From SKW197 sp049970095 (GTDB lineage Archaea; Thermoplasmatota; Thermoplasmata; Lutacidiplasmatales; SKW197), in NCBI GenBank assembly GCA_049970095.1, contig JBMFNP010000001.1, positions 1-64,000 of the forward strand: 64,000 bases of DNA, written 5' to 3'. Positions within the stretch are counted from its first letter, which is position 1. Every line of letters starts with the position of its first letter. The notes beneath the pieces are model-generated. The model had not been told where the DNA came from and searched no databases. It saw nothing but the letters and a program-made list of their open reading frames with translations. Shown here piece after piece: positions 1 through 7,907 of the stretch. Both the position numbers and the translations under genes were made by a program.

Positions 1-1
1 T

Positions 2-136
2 GAGCTTGGAAAAATTGAGAGAAATAGGGAAATGCTGGAAAAGGCACATAGGTGGTTTGAAAGTATTGGGAACAGGGTGTGGGTGGAGCGGGTAAAAAGG
101 GAGATTGCGAAACCCGCAAGAGAAAAAATACAGTAA
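2..136 (+). CDS. C-terminal end of a protein cut by the window edge
   Basis: An open frame runs in from the left edge and ends with TAA at 134-136. The 44 visible residues are charged and helical, and the stretch LEKAHRWFESIGNRVWVE has the spacing of one tetratricopeptide-like helical hairpin. No function can be given from this fragment. About 65 bases separate it from korA, which has its own ribosome binding site, so it need not belong to the redox operon. Confidence 0.55.
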   Translation, partial: ELGKIERNREMLEKAHRWFESIGNRVWVERVKREIAKPAREKIQ

Positions 137-201
137 ATGTTAATTACTCCATCGTGTTATGAAAATATTGAAGGTAAAGCCAGAATTGATGGAGGTATTA
201 C

Positions 202-1683
202 ATGGCAACTATATTCCTTAACGAAAAAGCGAAAAAATGGAAGACCCCTCATGGAGAGCTTTACATAATAAAAGACAGATGTAAGGGCTGTGGTTTTTGT
301 ATAGAGTTCTGTCCCAAAAAAGTACTTGTGGAATCTAAGGAATTCAATGCAAAGGGCTATCATCCCCCAGAACTTCAGGAAGATGAGACAAAAAAATGTA
401 TTAACTGCGGTTTCTGTGCAATGATTTGCCCTGAATTCGCAATTTTCAGTGAGGCAGATGCAGCATCAAAAGAGATTGCAGTGGTTCCGGAAAAGCAAAT
501 CTCAATCCCAGAATCCCCGAAGATTCCCGAAATCTTGAAATCAAAGGATGTGCTCACAGGGGAGCATTTCTGGAATGGAGATGTAGCTGCTGCAGAAGGT
601 GCAATTGCTGCAGGATGCAAATTCTTTGCTGGCTATCCAATCACCCCTTCCACAGAAATTGCAGAACACATTGCTGAAAGAATGCCACAGATTGGTGGGG
701 TTTATGTGCAGATGGAGGATGAAATTGCAAGTATTGCCGCAGTTTTAGGTGCTGCATGGGCAGGCGCAAAGGCGATGACTGCTACATCAGGTCCAGGTTT
801 CAGCCTAATGCAAGAAAATATAGGGCTTGCAGCAATGACCGAAACACCCTGTCTCATAATTAATGTGCAGCGAGGAGGCCCTTCTACAGGACTCCCCACA
901 CTTGTAGCTCAGTCAGATGTAATGCAAGCAAGATGGGGAACACATGGGGACCATGAAATCATTGCACTCGCACCCAATTCCCCACAGGAATGCTTTGACC
1001 TCACCATTGAATGCTTCAACCTTGCTTACAGATACAGAACACCTGTGATTCTGCTGATGGACGAATCAGTGGGGCATATGACTGAAAGAGTAGTTGTCCC
1101 TGATAAAACCAAGATCCAGCTGGTGGATAGAAAGAAACCCAAAGGTGAGCCTGGAAAAATTAGGATATATGAAGCAGATGAAGACCTTGTGCCGCCTATG
1201 CCATATGCAGGTGAAGGTTACAATATCCACATGACTGGCTTGACACATGATGAAAGGGGATATCCCAGCACAATTGCAGAGACACAGGAAAGGATGATTA
1301 AAAGAATCTGCGATAAGATAAGGATCCATGCAGATGAAATTGTGAGATTTGAGGAATTCATGGTTGAAGATGCGGAAATTGTGGTTGTAGCTTATGGTAT
1401 TACCTCAAGAGTTGTTAAAAGGGCAGTGATGCTGGCTAGAGAGCAGGGAATAAAGGCTGGAATGCTTCGCCTGATTACAATCTGGCCTTTCCCTGAAAAG
1501 GAAGTGAGAAAACTTGCACAAAATATTAAAAAATTCCTGGTTGTGGAGATAAACTACGGGCAGATTGTGCTGGAAGTTGAGAGATGTGCCTGTCATGCAA
1601 AAGTGGAGTTTCTTGGTAAAATGGGAGGTTCTGTGCATACACCTGCAGAAGTGCTCGCTAAGATAATGGAGGTATCAAAATGA
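202..1683 (+). CDS. korA: 2-oxoacid:ferredoxin oxidoreductase alpha subunit with fused N-terminal ferredoxin (KorA type)
   Basis: Alpha subunit of a thiamine-diphosphate 2-oxoacid:ferredoxin oxidoreductase, probably acting on 2-oxoglutarate or another 2-oxoacid, making acyl-CoA, CO2 and reduced ferredoxin in the cytoplasm. Residues 1-90 are a two-cluster ferredoxin (Cys 27, 30, 33, 37 and 66, 69, 72, 76). The KorA body begins near residue 120 and contains the motifs GYPITPSTEI and RGGPSTGLPT followed by GTHGDHE, which are typical of KorA. In many archaea the ferredoxin (KorD) is a separate gene; here it is fused. The start is fixed by GGAGGT 12 bases upstream. It overlaps korB by four bases (ATGA) and leads the redox operon. 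The exact substrate (2-oxoglutarate, branched-chain or other) cannot be read from sequence alone. Confidence 0.92.
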   Translation: MATIFLNEKAKKWKTPHGELYIIKDRCKGCGFCIEFCPKKVLVESKEFNAKGYHPPELQEDETKKCINCGFCAMICPEFAIFSEADAASKEIAVVPEKQISIPESPKIPEILKSKDVLTGEHFWNGDVAAAEGAIAAGCKFFAGYPITPSTEIAEHIAERMPQIGGVYVQMEDEIASIAAVLGAAWAGAKAMTATSGPGFSLMQENIGLAAMTETPCLIINVQRGGPSTGLPTLVAQSDVMQARWGTHGDHEIIALAPNSPQECFDLTIECFNLAYRYRTPVILLMDESVGHMTERVVVPDKTKIQLVDRKKPKGEPGKIRIYEADEDLVPPMPYAGEGYNIHMTGLTHDERGYPSTIAETQERMIKRICDKIRIHADEIVRFEEFMVEDAEIVVVAYGITSRVVKRAVMLAREQGIKAGMLRLITIWPFPEKEVRKLAQNIKKFLVVEINYGQIVLEVERCACHAKVEFLGKMGGSVHTPAEVLAKIMEVSK

Positions 1684-2528
1684 CAATGTATGCAGTAAAT
1701 GAAAATCCACTTGACATTTATTTGAGGGCTGACAGAATGCCCCATATATGGTGCCCTGGTTGTGGGCTTGGCATAGTTACGGGTGCTTTCATAAGAGCAA
1801 TTCAGCAATCAAAAGTTGACACAAAGCTTGTCTCTGTAGTTGCGGGAATAGGGTGCACTGGCAGAATCCCTGGTTACCTGAACTTTGACACTTTTCACAC
1901 TACGCATGGAAGGGCAATTCCATTTGCCATAGGGCTGAAAATTGCAAAACCAGAACTGCATGTGTTTGTAATAAGCGGAGACGGTGACCTTTTTGCAATA
2001 GGTGGAAACCACATAATTCATGCAGCAAGAAGAAATGTGAACATCACTGTAATCTGCGTCAATAACTTCAACTATGGAATGACCGGTGGACAGGTGGGAC
2101 CCACCACACCAGAAGATGCGAAAACCACTACCACACCCTATGGAAACATAGAGCCCGCATTCAATCTTCCATATGTGATGGCTTCTGCAGGAGCAATTTA
2201 TGTAGCAAGATGGACTACACTCCAACCCAGGAAAATAATTGATAGCATTCTTGAATGCATGCAGAAAGATGGTTTTTCATTCATAGAAATAATTTCTCCA
2301 TGTCCCACTGCATATGGCAGAAGGAACGCGCAGAAGGACGCAATGGAAACAATGAAATTCTATCAGTATAAAACCAGAGTAAAAAATGGTGCAGATCCTA
2401 AGGAAGCGGATATTTTTCTTACAGGTGAAATTTTGACAGGCAAGTTCGTGGATATCAATAAAATTACTTACATGGACAGGGTAAAAATGCTTATTGAGAA
2501 GGCAAATAGGAAGGGGGCTTCAAAATGA
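1680..2528 (+). CDS. korB: 2-oxoacid:ferredoxin oxidoreductase beta subunit (KorB type)
   Basis: Beta subunit carrying the thiamine diphosphate site and one [4Fe-4S] cluster. It has CPGCG at residues 25-29, a cluster/TPP-region GIGCTGR near 57-61, and the TPP/Mg motif GDGD at 100-103 followed by NN at 128-129. Length (282 residues) fits the family. The start overlaps the korA stop and is preceded by GGAGGT. An internal ATG two codons later is possible but is further from the Shine-Dalgarno sequence. It forms the catalytic core with KorA and KorC, the genes on either side, with four-base overlaps that suggest translational coupling. Confidence 0.93.
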   Translation: MTMYAVNENPLDIYLRADRMPHIWCPGCGLGIVTGAFIRAIQQSKVDTKLVSVVAGIGCTGRIPGYLNFDTFHTTHGRAIPFAIGLKIAKPELHVFVISGDGDLFAIGGNHIIHAARRNVNITVICVNNFNYGMTGGQVGPTTPEDAKTTTTPYGNIEPAFNLPYVMASAGAIYVARWTTLQPRKIIDSILECMQKDGFSFIEIISPCPTAYGRRNAQKDAMETMKFYQYKTRVKNGADPKEADIFLTGEILTGKFVDINKITYMDRVKMLIEKANRKGASK

Positions 2529-3082
2529 CAAGAAAAGAAATAAAATTTGGTGGGTTTGGAGGCCAGGGTATAATACTCGCGGGTTTCATTGTAGGGAAGG
2601 CGATATCAATTTATGACAAGAAAGAAGCTGTATTTACCCAGAGCTATGGGCCAGAGGCAAGAGGAGGTGCATGTGCTGCCTCTCTTGTAATTGATGAAAA
2701 GAGCATTGATTACCCATATCCTGTTTCCCCAGACATTGTTGTAGTGATGTCACAGGAAGCATACCATGACTATGTGCCAGGAATGAAAGAAGGCGGCACT
2801 TTAATAATTGATGAGGATCTTGTTATGCTGGACGACACAGCAAAAAGGGCAGGAAAAATTTACAAAATTCCTGCAACAAGATTTGCTGAGGAGCTTGGAA
2901 TGAAGATTGCTGCAAATATCGTGATGTTAGGATTCTTTGGATATGTGGCAAGAGAGATTGTAAACATAGAATCCCTGAAAAAATCAGTGCTTGAAAGCGT
3001 GCCTGCAAGGTTCAGGGAGCAGAACGCCAGAGCATTTGAAAAAGGCTACAATTATGCAAAGGAGACATTAAAAGGTGAGTAG
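2525..3082 (+). CDS. korC: 2-oxoacid:ferredoxin oxidoreductase gamma subunit (KorC type)
   Basis: Gamma-domain subunit of 185 residues. The family signature GFGGQGI is near residues 9-15, and the later motifs SYGPEARGG and a PDIVVVMSQEAY-like strand are both typical of the POR/KOR gamma domain. The gamma domain helps bind coenzyme A. Its start overlaps the korB stop (ATGA). The stop lies directly before the hdrA start, so the KOR and Hdr genes are continuous on one transcript. Confidence 0.92.
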   Translation: MTRKEIKFGGFGGQGIILAGFIVGKAISIYDKKEAVFTQSYGPEARGGACAASLVIDEKSIDYPYPVSPDIVVVMSQEAYHDYVPGMKEGGTLIIDEDLVMLDDTAKRAGKIYKIPATRFAEELGMKIAANIVMLGFFGYVAREIVNIESLKKSVLESVPARFREQNARAFEKGYNYAKETLKGE

Positions 3083-5041
3083 ATGCCAAGAATCGGGGTT
3101 TTTGTGTGCCATTGCGGAATTAATATTGCTGGTGTTGTAAATGTAGAAGAAGTTGTGCGGCAGATTTCTAAATATCCAGATGTGGTGCACGCAGAACATT
3201 ACAAGTACATGTGTTCAGACCCTGGTCAGAACCTAATTGTGAATGCAATAAGGGAAAAGCGACTGGATGGTGTAGTTGTGGCTGCATGCTCTCCAAACAT
3301 GCACGAAACCACATTCAGGAATGCGTGCGAAAGGGGAGGTTTGAACAAATATCGGTGTGAAATGGCGAACATCAGAGAGCAAAGTTCCTGGGTGCATGCT
3401 GAAAACCCTGATAAGGCAACAGAAAAGGCTGTGCAGATTATCCAGGTAGCGGTTGAGAAAGTAAAACTGAATATGGAATTGAAAGAAACCAGTGTGCCTG
3501 TAACCAGGAAATGCCTTGTTATTGGCGGGGGGATTGCTGGCATCCAGGCAGCACTGGATGTTGCTGATGCAGGTTATGAGGTAATTCTTGTGGAAAAGCA
3601 GCCTTCAATTGGGGGGCACATGGCACAACTCTCTGAAACCTTTCCAACTCTAGATTGTTCACAGTGCATCTTGACGCCAAAAATGGTAGCGGTTTCCAGG
3701 CATCCGAACATAAAACTGATGACCTATGCGGAAGTTGTAGATGTTAAGGGTTTTGTGGGCAATTTCAGGGTAAAAATTCATCAGAAACCGAGGTATGTGA
3801 CTGCAGACTGCAACATATGCGGAAAATGCGAGGATGTGTGTCCAGTTATTGTGCCAAATGAATTTGACAGAAATCTGAGCCCAAGGAAGGCAATCTATCT
3901 GCCTTTCCCGCAGGCAGTGCCAGCAAGATACACAATTGATACAAACTATTGTCTGGGTCTTAACCCACTCGTGTGCGGCAAATGCAAGCAGGTGTGCGAG
4001 GCGAAGGCGATAGATTATGACATGCGGGGGGAGGATATAGAGGTAGAGGTAGGTGCAATAATTGTTGCCACGGGTTATGAGCTGTTTCCAAAGGAAAAAA
4101 TCGGGGAATATGGCTATGGAGTTTATGCAGATGTGATTGATGGACTTGAATTTGAAAGATTGCTTTCTGCAAGTGGTCCCACTGGTGGTGAAATTGTCCG
4201 CCCCTCGGATGGAAAAGTGCCGAAGGTGGTTGCATTTATCCAGTGTACCGCATCCAGAGATCCAGATGCTTACATGCCCTACTGCTCAAAAATCTGCTGT
4301 ATGTACACAGCCAAACATGCAATGCTTTACAAGCACCATGTGGCAGATGGAAATGCGTATGTGTTTTATATTGATATAAGGGCTGGTGGTAAGGACTATG
4401 AAGAGTTTGTTAAACGGGCAATGGAGGAGGAGCGCATCACATACATCAGGGGCAAGGTCTCAAAGGTTTTCAGACGGGGAGATAAAATGGTTGTCTGGGG
4501 TGCAGACACGCTCTCTGGACAGTTTGTTGAACTTGAGGCTGACCTTGTGGTACTTGCAACTGCAATTGTGCCAGTATCCCACACGAAAAAAATTGCAAAT
4601 CTGCTGAAAATTCCAGTGGATGAAAATGGTTTTCTGAAAGAAGCGCATCCGAAATTGAGGCCCGTAGAAACTCTGGTACAGGGAATTTACATTTGCGGTG
4701 CTGCCCATGGTCCAAAGGATATTCCTGAAACTGTTGCCCAAGCAAGCGGTGCTGCAAGCAAGGCAATAGCCATTCTCTCTGGCAAAGAATTATATCATGA
4801 GCCTACAACTGCAGAAGTGAACACAGACGCATGCTCTGGCTGCAGGGTATGCGTGAATCTATGTCCCTTCAGTGCAATTACATTTAATGAAACCACACAT
4901 ACTGTTGAGATAAATGAGATTCTTTGCGAAGGGTGTGGTACATGTGTTGCTGGCTGTCCCACAGGTGCCCTCAAGCTGAGAAATATGACAGACGCACAGT
5001 TGTTTAATATGATAAGAGCTGCACTTTCTGGGGGTGCATAA
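3083..5041 (+). CDS. hdrA: HdrA-like flavin and iron-sulfur subunit (heterodisulfide reductase A)
   Basis: HdrA is the FAD subunit that bifurcates or confurcates electrons in HdrABC-type complexes. The protein has 652 residues, the usual length for HdrA without fused MvhD. It shows the FAD loop GGGIAG at 148-153, the HdrA-specific DCSQC at 191-195, a CxxCxxCxxxC cluster at 243-253, a CGKC motif near 300 and two C-terminal [4Fe-4S] ferredoxin motifs (CSGCRVCVNLCP and CEGCGTCVAGCP). Start ATG has GGTGAG upstream. Being downstream of korABC without a gap suggests that KOR supplies or takes ferredoxin electrons from this complex; that link is inference. It is unlikely to be a plain pyridine nucleotide-disulfide oxidoreductase, because of the Hdr-specific cysteines. 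Confidence 0.92.
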   Translation: MPRIGVFVCHCGINIAGVVNVEEVVRQISKYPDVVHAEHYKYMCSDPGQNLIVNAIREKRLDGVVVAACSPNMHETTFRNACERGGLNKYRCEMANIREQSSWVHAENPDKATEKAVQIIQVAVEKVKLNMELKETSVPVTRKCLVIGGGIAGIQAALDVADAGYEVILVEKQPSIGGHMAQLSETFPTLDCSQCILTPKMVAVSRHPNIKLMTYAEVVDVKGFVGNFRVKIHQKPRYVTADCNICGKCEDVCPVIVPNEFDRNLSPRKAIYLPFPQAVPARYTIDTNYCLGLNPLVCGKCKQVCEAKAIDYDMRGEDIEVEVGAIIVATGYELFPKEKIGEYGYGVYADVIDGLEFERLLSASGPTGGEIVRPSDGKVPKVVAFIQCTASRDPDAYMPYCSKICCMYTAKHAMLYKHHVADGNAYVFYIDIRAGGKDYEEFVKRAMEEERITYIRGKVSKVFRRGDKMVVWGADTLSGQFVELEADLVVLATAIVPVSHTKKIANLLKIPVDENGFLKEAHPKLRPVETLVQGIYICGAAHGPKDIPETVAQASGAASKAIAILSGKELYHEPTTAEVNTDACSGCRVCVNLCPFSAITFNETTHTVEINEILCEGCGTCVAGCPTGALKLRNMTDAQLFNMIRAALSGGA

Positions 5042-5042
5042 C

Positions 5043-5462
5043 ATGGAATTTGAACCAAAAATTGTTGCATTTCTGTGTAACTGGTGCGCTTACAGTGGTG
5101 CAGACCTTGCAGGAGTGAGCAGGCTGAACTATCCACCGAATATGATTCCAATCAGGGTTATGTGCTCAGGCAGAGTTGACCCCCAGTTTGTGCTTGAAGC
5201 ATTTAGAAATGGTGCAGATGGTGTATTTATAGGAGGTTGCCACACTCCAAATGACTGTCATTATGTTGTGGGAAATTTCAAGGCATTCAAGCGTGTAGTG
5301 TTGCTTAAAAAAATGCTTGAGCAGTTAGGAATTGAACCAGAAAGGTTGCGGATAGAATGGATTTCTGCAAGTGAGGGTAGAAAATTTGCAGAAGTAACAA
5401 GGGAATTTGTAGAGCAGGTAAGGAGACTGGGACCCCTGCATAATGAAAAGAGGAAAGAGTAA
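5043..5462 (+). CDS. mvhD: MvhD/FlpD-type [2Fe-2S] electron-transfer subunit
   Basis: Short iron-sulfur protein (about 139 residues) of the family that links a hydrogenase or formate dehydrogenase to HdrA. It has CNWCAYSGADLAG at residues 12-24, VMCSGRVDP, and GGCHTPNDCHY, all family hallmarks. A GTG at 5034 would also be in frame, but it overlaps the hdrA end; the ATG at 5043 has the G-rich GGGGGTG at a better distance, so I chose it. In methanogens MvhD sits with hydrogenase subunits; none is visible here, so the electron source may instead be KOR or the downstream FAD protein. Confidence 0.88.
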   Translation: MEFEPKIVAFLCNWCAYSGADLAGVSRLNYPPNMIPIRVMCSGRVDPQFVLEAFRNGADGVFIGGCHTPNDCHYVVGNFKAFKRVVLLKKMLEQLGIEPERLRIEWISASEGRKFAEVTREFVEQVRRLGPLHNEKRKE

Positions 5463-5463
5463 A

Positions 5464-5931
5464 ATGCAGCAGAAAACGCTTGTGCTCGGGCTTGGAAATC
5501 CGCTGCTGGGAGATGATGGGGTAGGAATAGAGATAGTGAGGGCGCTGAAACAGGAGGATCTGGATGCAGAGTTTGAGGAAATGAATTCCTCTGGCTTTGA
5601 GGTTGCTGAAAAAATGCTTGGTTATGAAAGGGTTTTTGTGGTGGATGCAATTGCAGGTAGAGTGGCAGGCAGAGTGCATTTCTTTGGAATTGAGGATCTC
5701 AAGCCCACAATACATTTCACAAGTCCACATGACACTAATATTCAGACCGCAATTGAATTTCTCAGAACACATTCCGAATTCCCCAAAACTGTAAAATTTG
5801 TGGGAGTGGAGATTATTCCCAATCCAGAATTCAGAGAGGGGCTTAGCAAGGATGTGAAAGAGGCGATTCCCGAGGCAAAAAAAATAATTTTGAAAGAACT
5901 GAGAGGAGGTATCTTGAATGAAAATAGGTGA
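5464..5931 (+). CDS. Hydrogenase maturation protease (HycI/HyaD family)
   Basis: Peptidase family that trims the C-terminus of [NiFe]-hydrogenase large subunits after nickel insertion. It shows GLGNPLLGDDGVG at residues 9-21, VVDAI in the centre, and SPHDTN, which hold the family's metal-contact Asp and His positions. An ATG at 5443 exists upstream, but the AGAGGAAAG sequence and the family's usual N-terminus favour 5464. It sits between mvhD and hdrC although no hydrogenase subunit is in the window. Either a hydrogenase is encoded elsewhere, or the protease is kept for an unlinked partner. Its last 14 bases overlap hdrC. Confidence 0.85.
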   Translation: MQQKTLVLGLGNPLLGDDGVGIEIVRALKQEDLDAEFEEMNSSGFEVAEKMLGYERVFVVDAIAGRVAGRVHFFGIEDLKPTIHFTSPHDTNIQTAIEFLRTHSEFPKTVKFVGVEIIPNPEFREGLSKDVKEAIPEAKKIILKELRGGILNENR

Positions 5932-6316
5932 AGAGAATGTGGAAAAGCGGAAGCAGTTTATAAAAAGTGTTGAAGAACTATCTGGCCAGAATTTATTTGC
6001 ATGCTATCAGTGTGGCAGATGTTCTGCTGGCTGTCCAATGGTAAGCAAGATGGATGCAATCCCGAGTTTAATCATGAGAATGCTGCAGCTTGGTGATGAG
6101 GGAGTAATGGAAAAGAACACATACTGGGTGTGTGCATCCTGTTACACCTGCGATGTGCGCTGTCCTAAAGGCATTGATATTGCAAAGGTAATGGAGGCAC
6201 TGCGCCAGATTAAACTGCGGAAAAATGTGAATTATGTGGACATAGGAAAAATTGAGGGTATTGAGGAAATACCGCAGATTGCACTCATCTCAAATTTCAG
6301 GAAATACACGGGTTAG
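5918..6316 (+). CDS. hdrC: HdrC-like [4Fe-4S] subunit
   Basis: Small electron-transfer subunit that passes electrons between HdrA and HdrB. It has 132 residues with two clusters: Cys 29, 32, 35, 39 and Cys 72, 75, 78, 82, the second inside WVCASCYTCDVRCPKG, an HdrC signature. The start is supported by GGAGGT upstream, and it overlaps the protease gene. HdrC is placed before HdrB, the usual order in soluble HdrABC operons. Confidence 0.92.
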   Translation: MKIGEENVEKRKQFIKSVEELSGQNLFACYQCGRCSAGCPMVSKMDAIPSLIMRMLQLGDEGVMEKNTYWVCASCYTCDVRCPKGIDIAKVMEALRQIKLRKNVNYVDIGKIEGIEEIPQIALISNFRKYTG

Positions 6317-6325
6317 GTGGTCTAA

Positions 6326-7201
6326 ATGAAAGTCCCTTATTTTCCAGGTTGCAGTCTGAAATCCGATGCAAATGTGTTTGAGGAATCTGCAATAGATTTC
6401 TGCAAAAGCATTGGCTTGGAACTTGTGGAATTACCGAACTGGAATTGCTGTGGCACTGTTTATTCCCTTACAACTGATGATATAATGCATCACCTTGCAT
6501 CACTCAGAAATTTGGTGTATGCGCAGGAACTGGGTAAACAACTGGGCACAAATAAACTCATTACTCTCTGTGCAATGTGCTACAATACTCTCGCCCAAGT
6601 AAATGCAATAGCAAAAAGCAACACGGATGCCCTCAAAACCGCAAATGAATTCATGGATGATGTGACGGATTACGAGGCAAATGTGGAAGTGCTCCATCTC
6701 CTCACCTTCCTTAACAACTATGTGAGTTTTGAAAAAATCGCAAAACTGGTGAAAGGGCGGTTAAATGGTATGAAAGTTGCGCCATACTATGGATGTTTGC
6801 TTGTTCGCCCTGAGCATGTGAAAATTGATGACAGGGAGAGACCTTTGATACTTAACAACCTCCTTCGCATCCTCGGTGCCCATTCAATTGAATTCCCGTA
6901 CAGTGTTGAATGCTGTGGTTCATATCACACAGTGAGTTTGAAGGATGCAGTAATTGAAAAAACATATAATATTATTAACAACGCAAGAGAAAATGGTGCG
7001 GAGGCAATTGTGCTTTCCTGTCCGCTATGTGAATTTAATCTGGACAAGCGACAGAAGGATGTGAAGGCAAAATACCCGGGGTTTGAGCAGATGCCAGTGT
7101 TTTATTTCACAGAACTCCTGGCACTTGCCAACGGCAGAAAGATCAATGTCAATGCACATTATGTCTCACCCGAAAATGTGCTCAAAAGATATCAACTATG
7201 A
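6326..7201 (+). CDS. hdrB: HdrB-like subunit with two CCG domains
   Basis: Catalytic subunit of soluble heterodisulfide reductase type. Two complete CCG (cysteine-rich) motifs are visible. The first runs from FPGCSLKS through NWNCCGT to LCAMCYN. The second runs from YYGCLLVRP through VECCGSYH to SCPLCEFN. These motifs bind the non-cubane iron-sulfur clusters that reduce disulfides. Length is 291 residues, normal for HdrB. The start has AGGTGGT upstream. The natural disulfide is not known: CoM-S-S-CoB would need a methanogen, and nothing else in the window indicates methanogenesis. Confidence 0.92.
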   Translation: MKVPYFPGCSLKSDANVFEESAIDFCKSIGLELVELPNWNCCGTVYSLTTDDIMHHLASLRNLVYAQELGKQLGTNKLITLCAMCYNTLAQVNAIAKSNTDALKTANEFMDDVTDYEANVEVLHLLTFLNNYVSFEKIAKLVKGRLNGMKVAPYYGCLLVRPEHVKIDDRERPLILNNLLRILGAHSIEFPYSVECCGSYHTVSLKDAVIEKTYNIINNARENGAEAIVLSCPLCEFNLDKRQKDVKAKYPGFEQMPVFYFTELLALANGRKINVNAHYVSPENVLKRYQL

Positions 7202-7210
7202 GGTGATAAT

Positions 7211-7903
7211 ATGGAAGAAACAAAAACAATAAGAGTATATATAATGGGAAAGGAGCATGAAGTTCCAGAGGGCTTGACCATAATGAAGGCGATTGAGTAT
7301 GCAGGCTATAAAATTGTGAGAGGCGCTGGCTGCAGGGCTGGATTTTGTGGTGCCTGTGCTACAGTTTACAGAAAGGCAAACGATTATAAATTGAGAGTTG
7401 CTCTGGCATGCCAGACACTTGCGGAAGATGGGATGTACCTTACGGAAATTCCATTTGTGCCTGCTAACAAGGCAAAATATGATATCAATAAGTTGTCCCC
7501 AAGGGCAAATGTTATACTTCAGTTCTACCCAGAAGTTGCGAGATGCGTTGCATGCAATACCTGCACAAAATCCTGTCCCCAGGATTTGAAGGTGATGGAC
7601 TATATCCAGGCAATGAAGCGTGGAGATATTACAAGGGCTGCAGAACTTTCGTTTGATTGTGTGCAATGTGGACTCTGTGCTGCACGGTGTCCAGCTGAAA
7701 TTGTACATTACCATGCTGCACAGCTTGCAAGGAGAATTTATGCAAAATACATTGCAAAGCCCTCTCCCAATCTTGAAAGGAGAATAAGAGAAATTGAAGA
7801 AGGCAAGTTTGATGTGGAGATCAAGAGGCTGAAGTCAATGCCGCTGGATGAATTGAAGAAAAAATATATGGAACAGCAAAAAAATGCAGAGAAGGAGGAA
7901 TGA
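7211..7903 (+). CDS. Fumarate reductase/succinate dehydrogenase-like iron-sulfur subunit
   Basis: An iron-sulfur protein of the FrdB/SdhB/TfrB type. A plant-type [2Fe-2S] domain has Cys 41, 46, 49 and 67. It is followed by two [4Fe-4S] motifs, Cys 112/115/118/122 and 150/153/156/160; the classical FrdB has one [4Fe-4S] and one [3Fe-4S]. A charged helical tail follows. TfrB of methanogen thiol:fumarate reductase carries an extra C-terminal CCG domain; that domain is absent here, but HdrB next door has two. The start follows AGGTGAT. It ends four bases before the start of its FAD partner. Confidence 0.85.
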   Translation: MEETKTIRVYIMGKEHEVPEGLTIMKAIEYAGYKIVRGAGCRAGFCGACATVYRKANDYKLRVALACQTLAEDGMYLTEIPFVPANKAKYDINKLSPRANVILQFYPEVARCVACNTCTKSCPQDLKVMDYIQAMKRGDITRAAELSFDCVQCGLCAARCPAEIVHYHAAQLARRIYAKYIAKPSPNLERRIREIEEGKFDVEIKRLKSMPLDELKKKYMEQQKNAEKEE

Positions 7904-7907
7904 TAAG

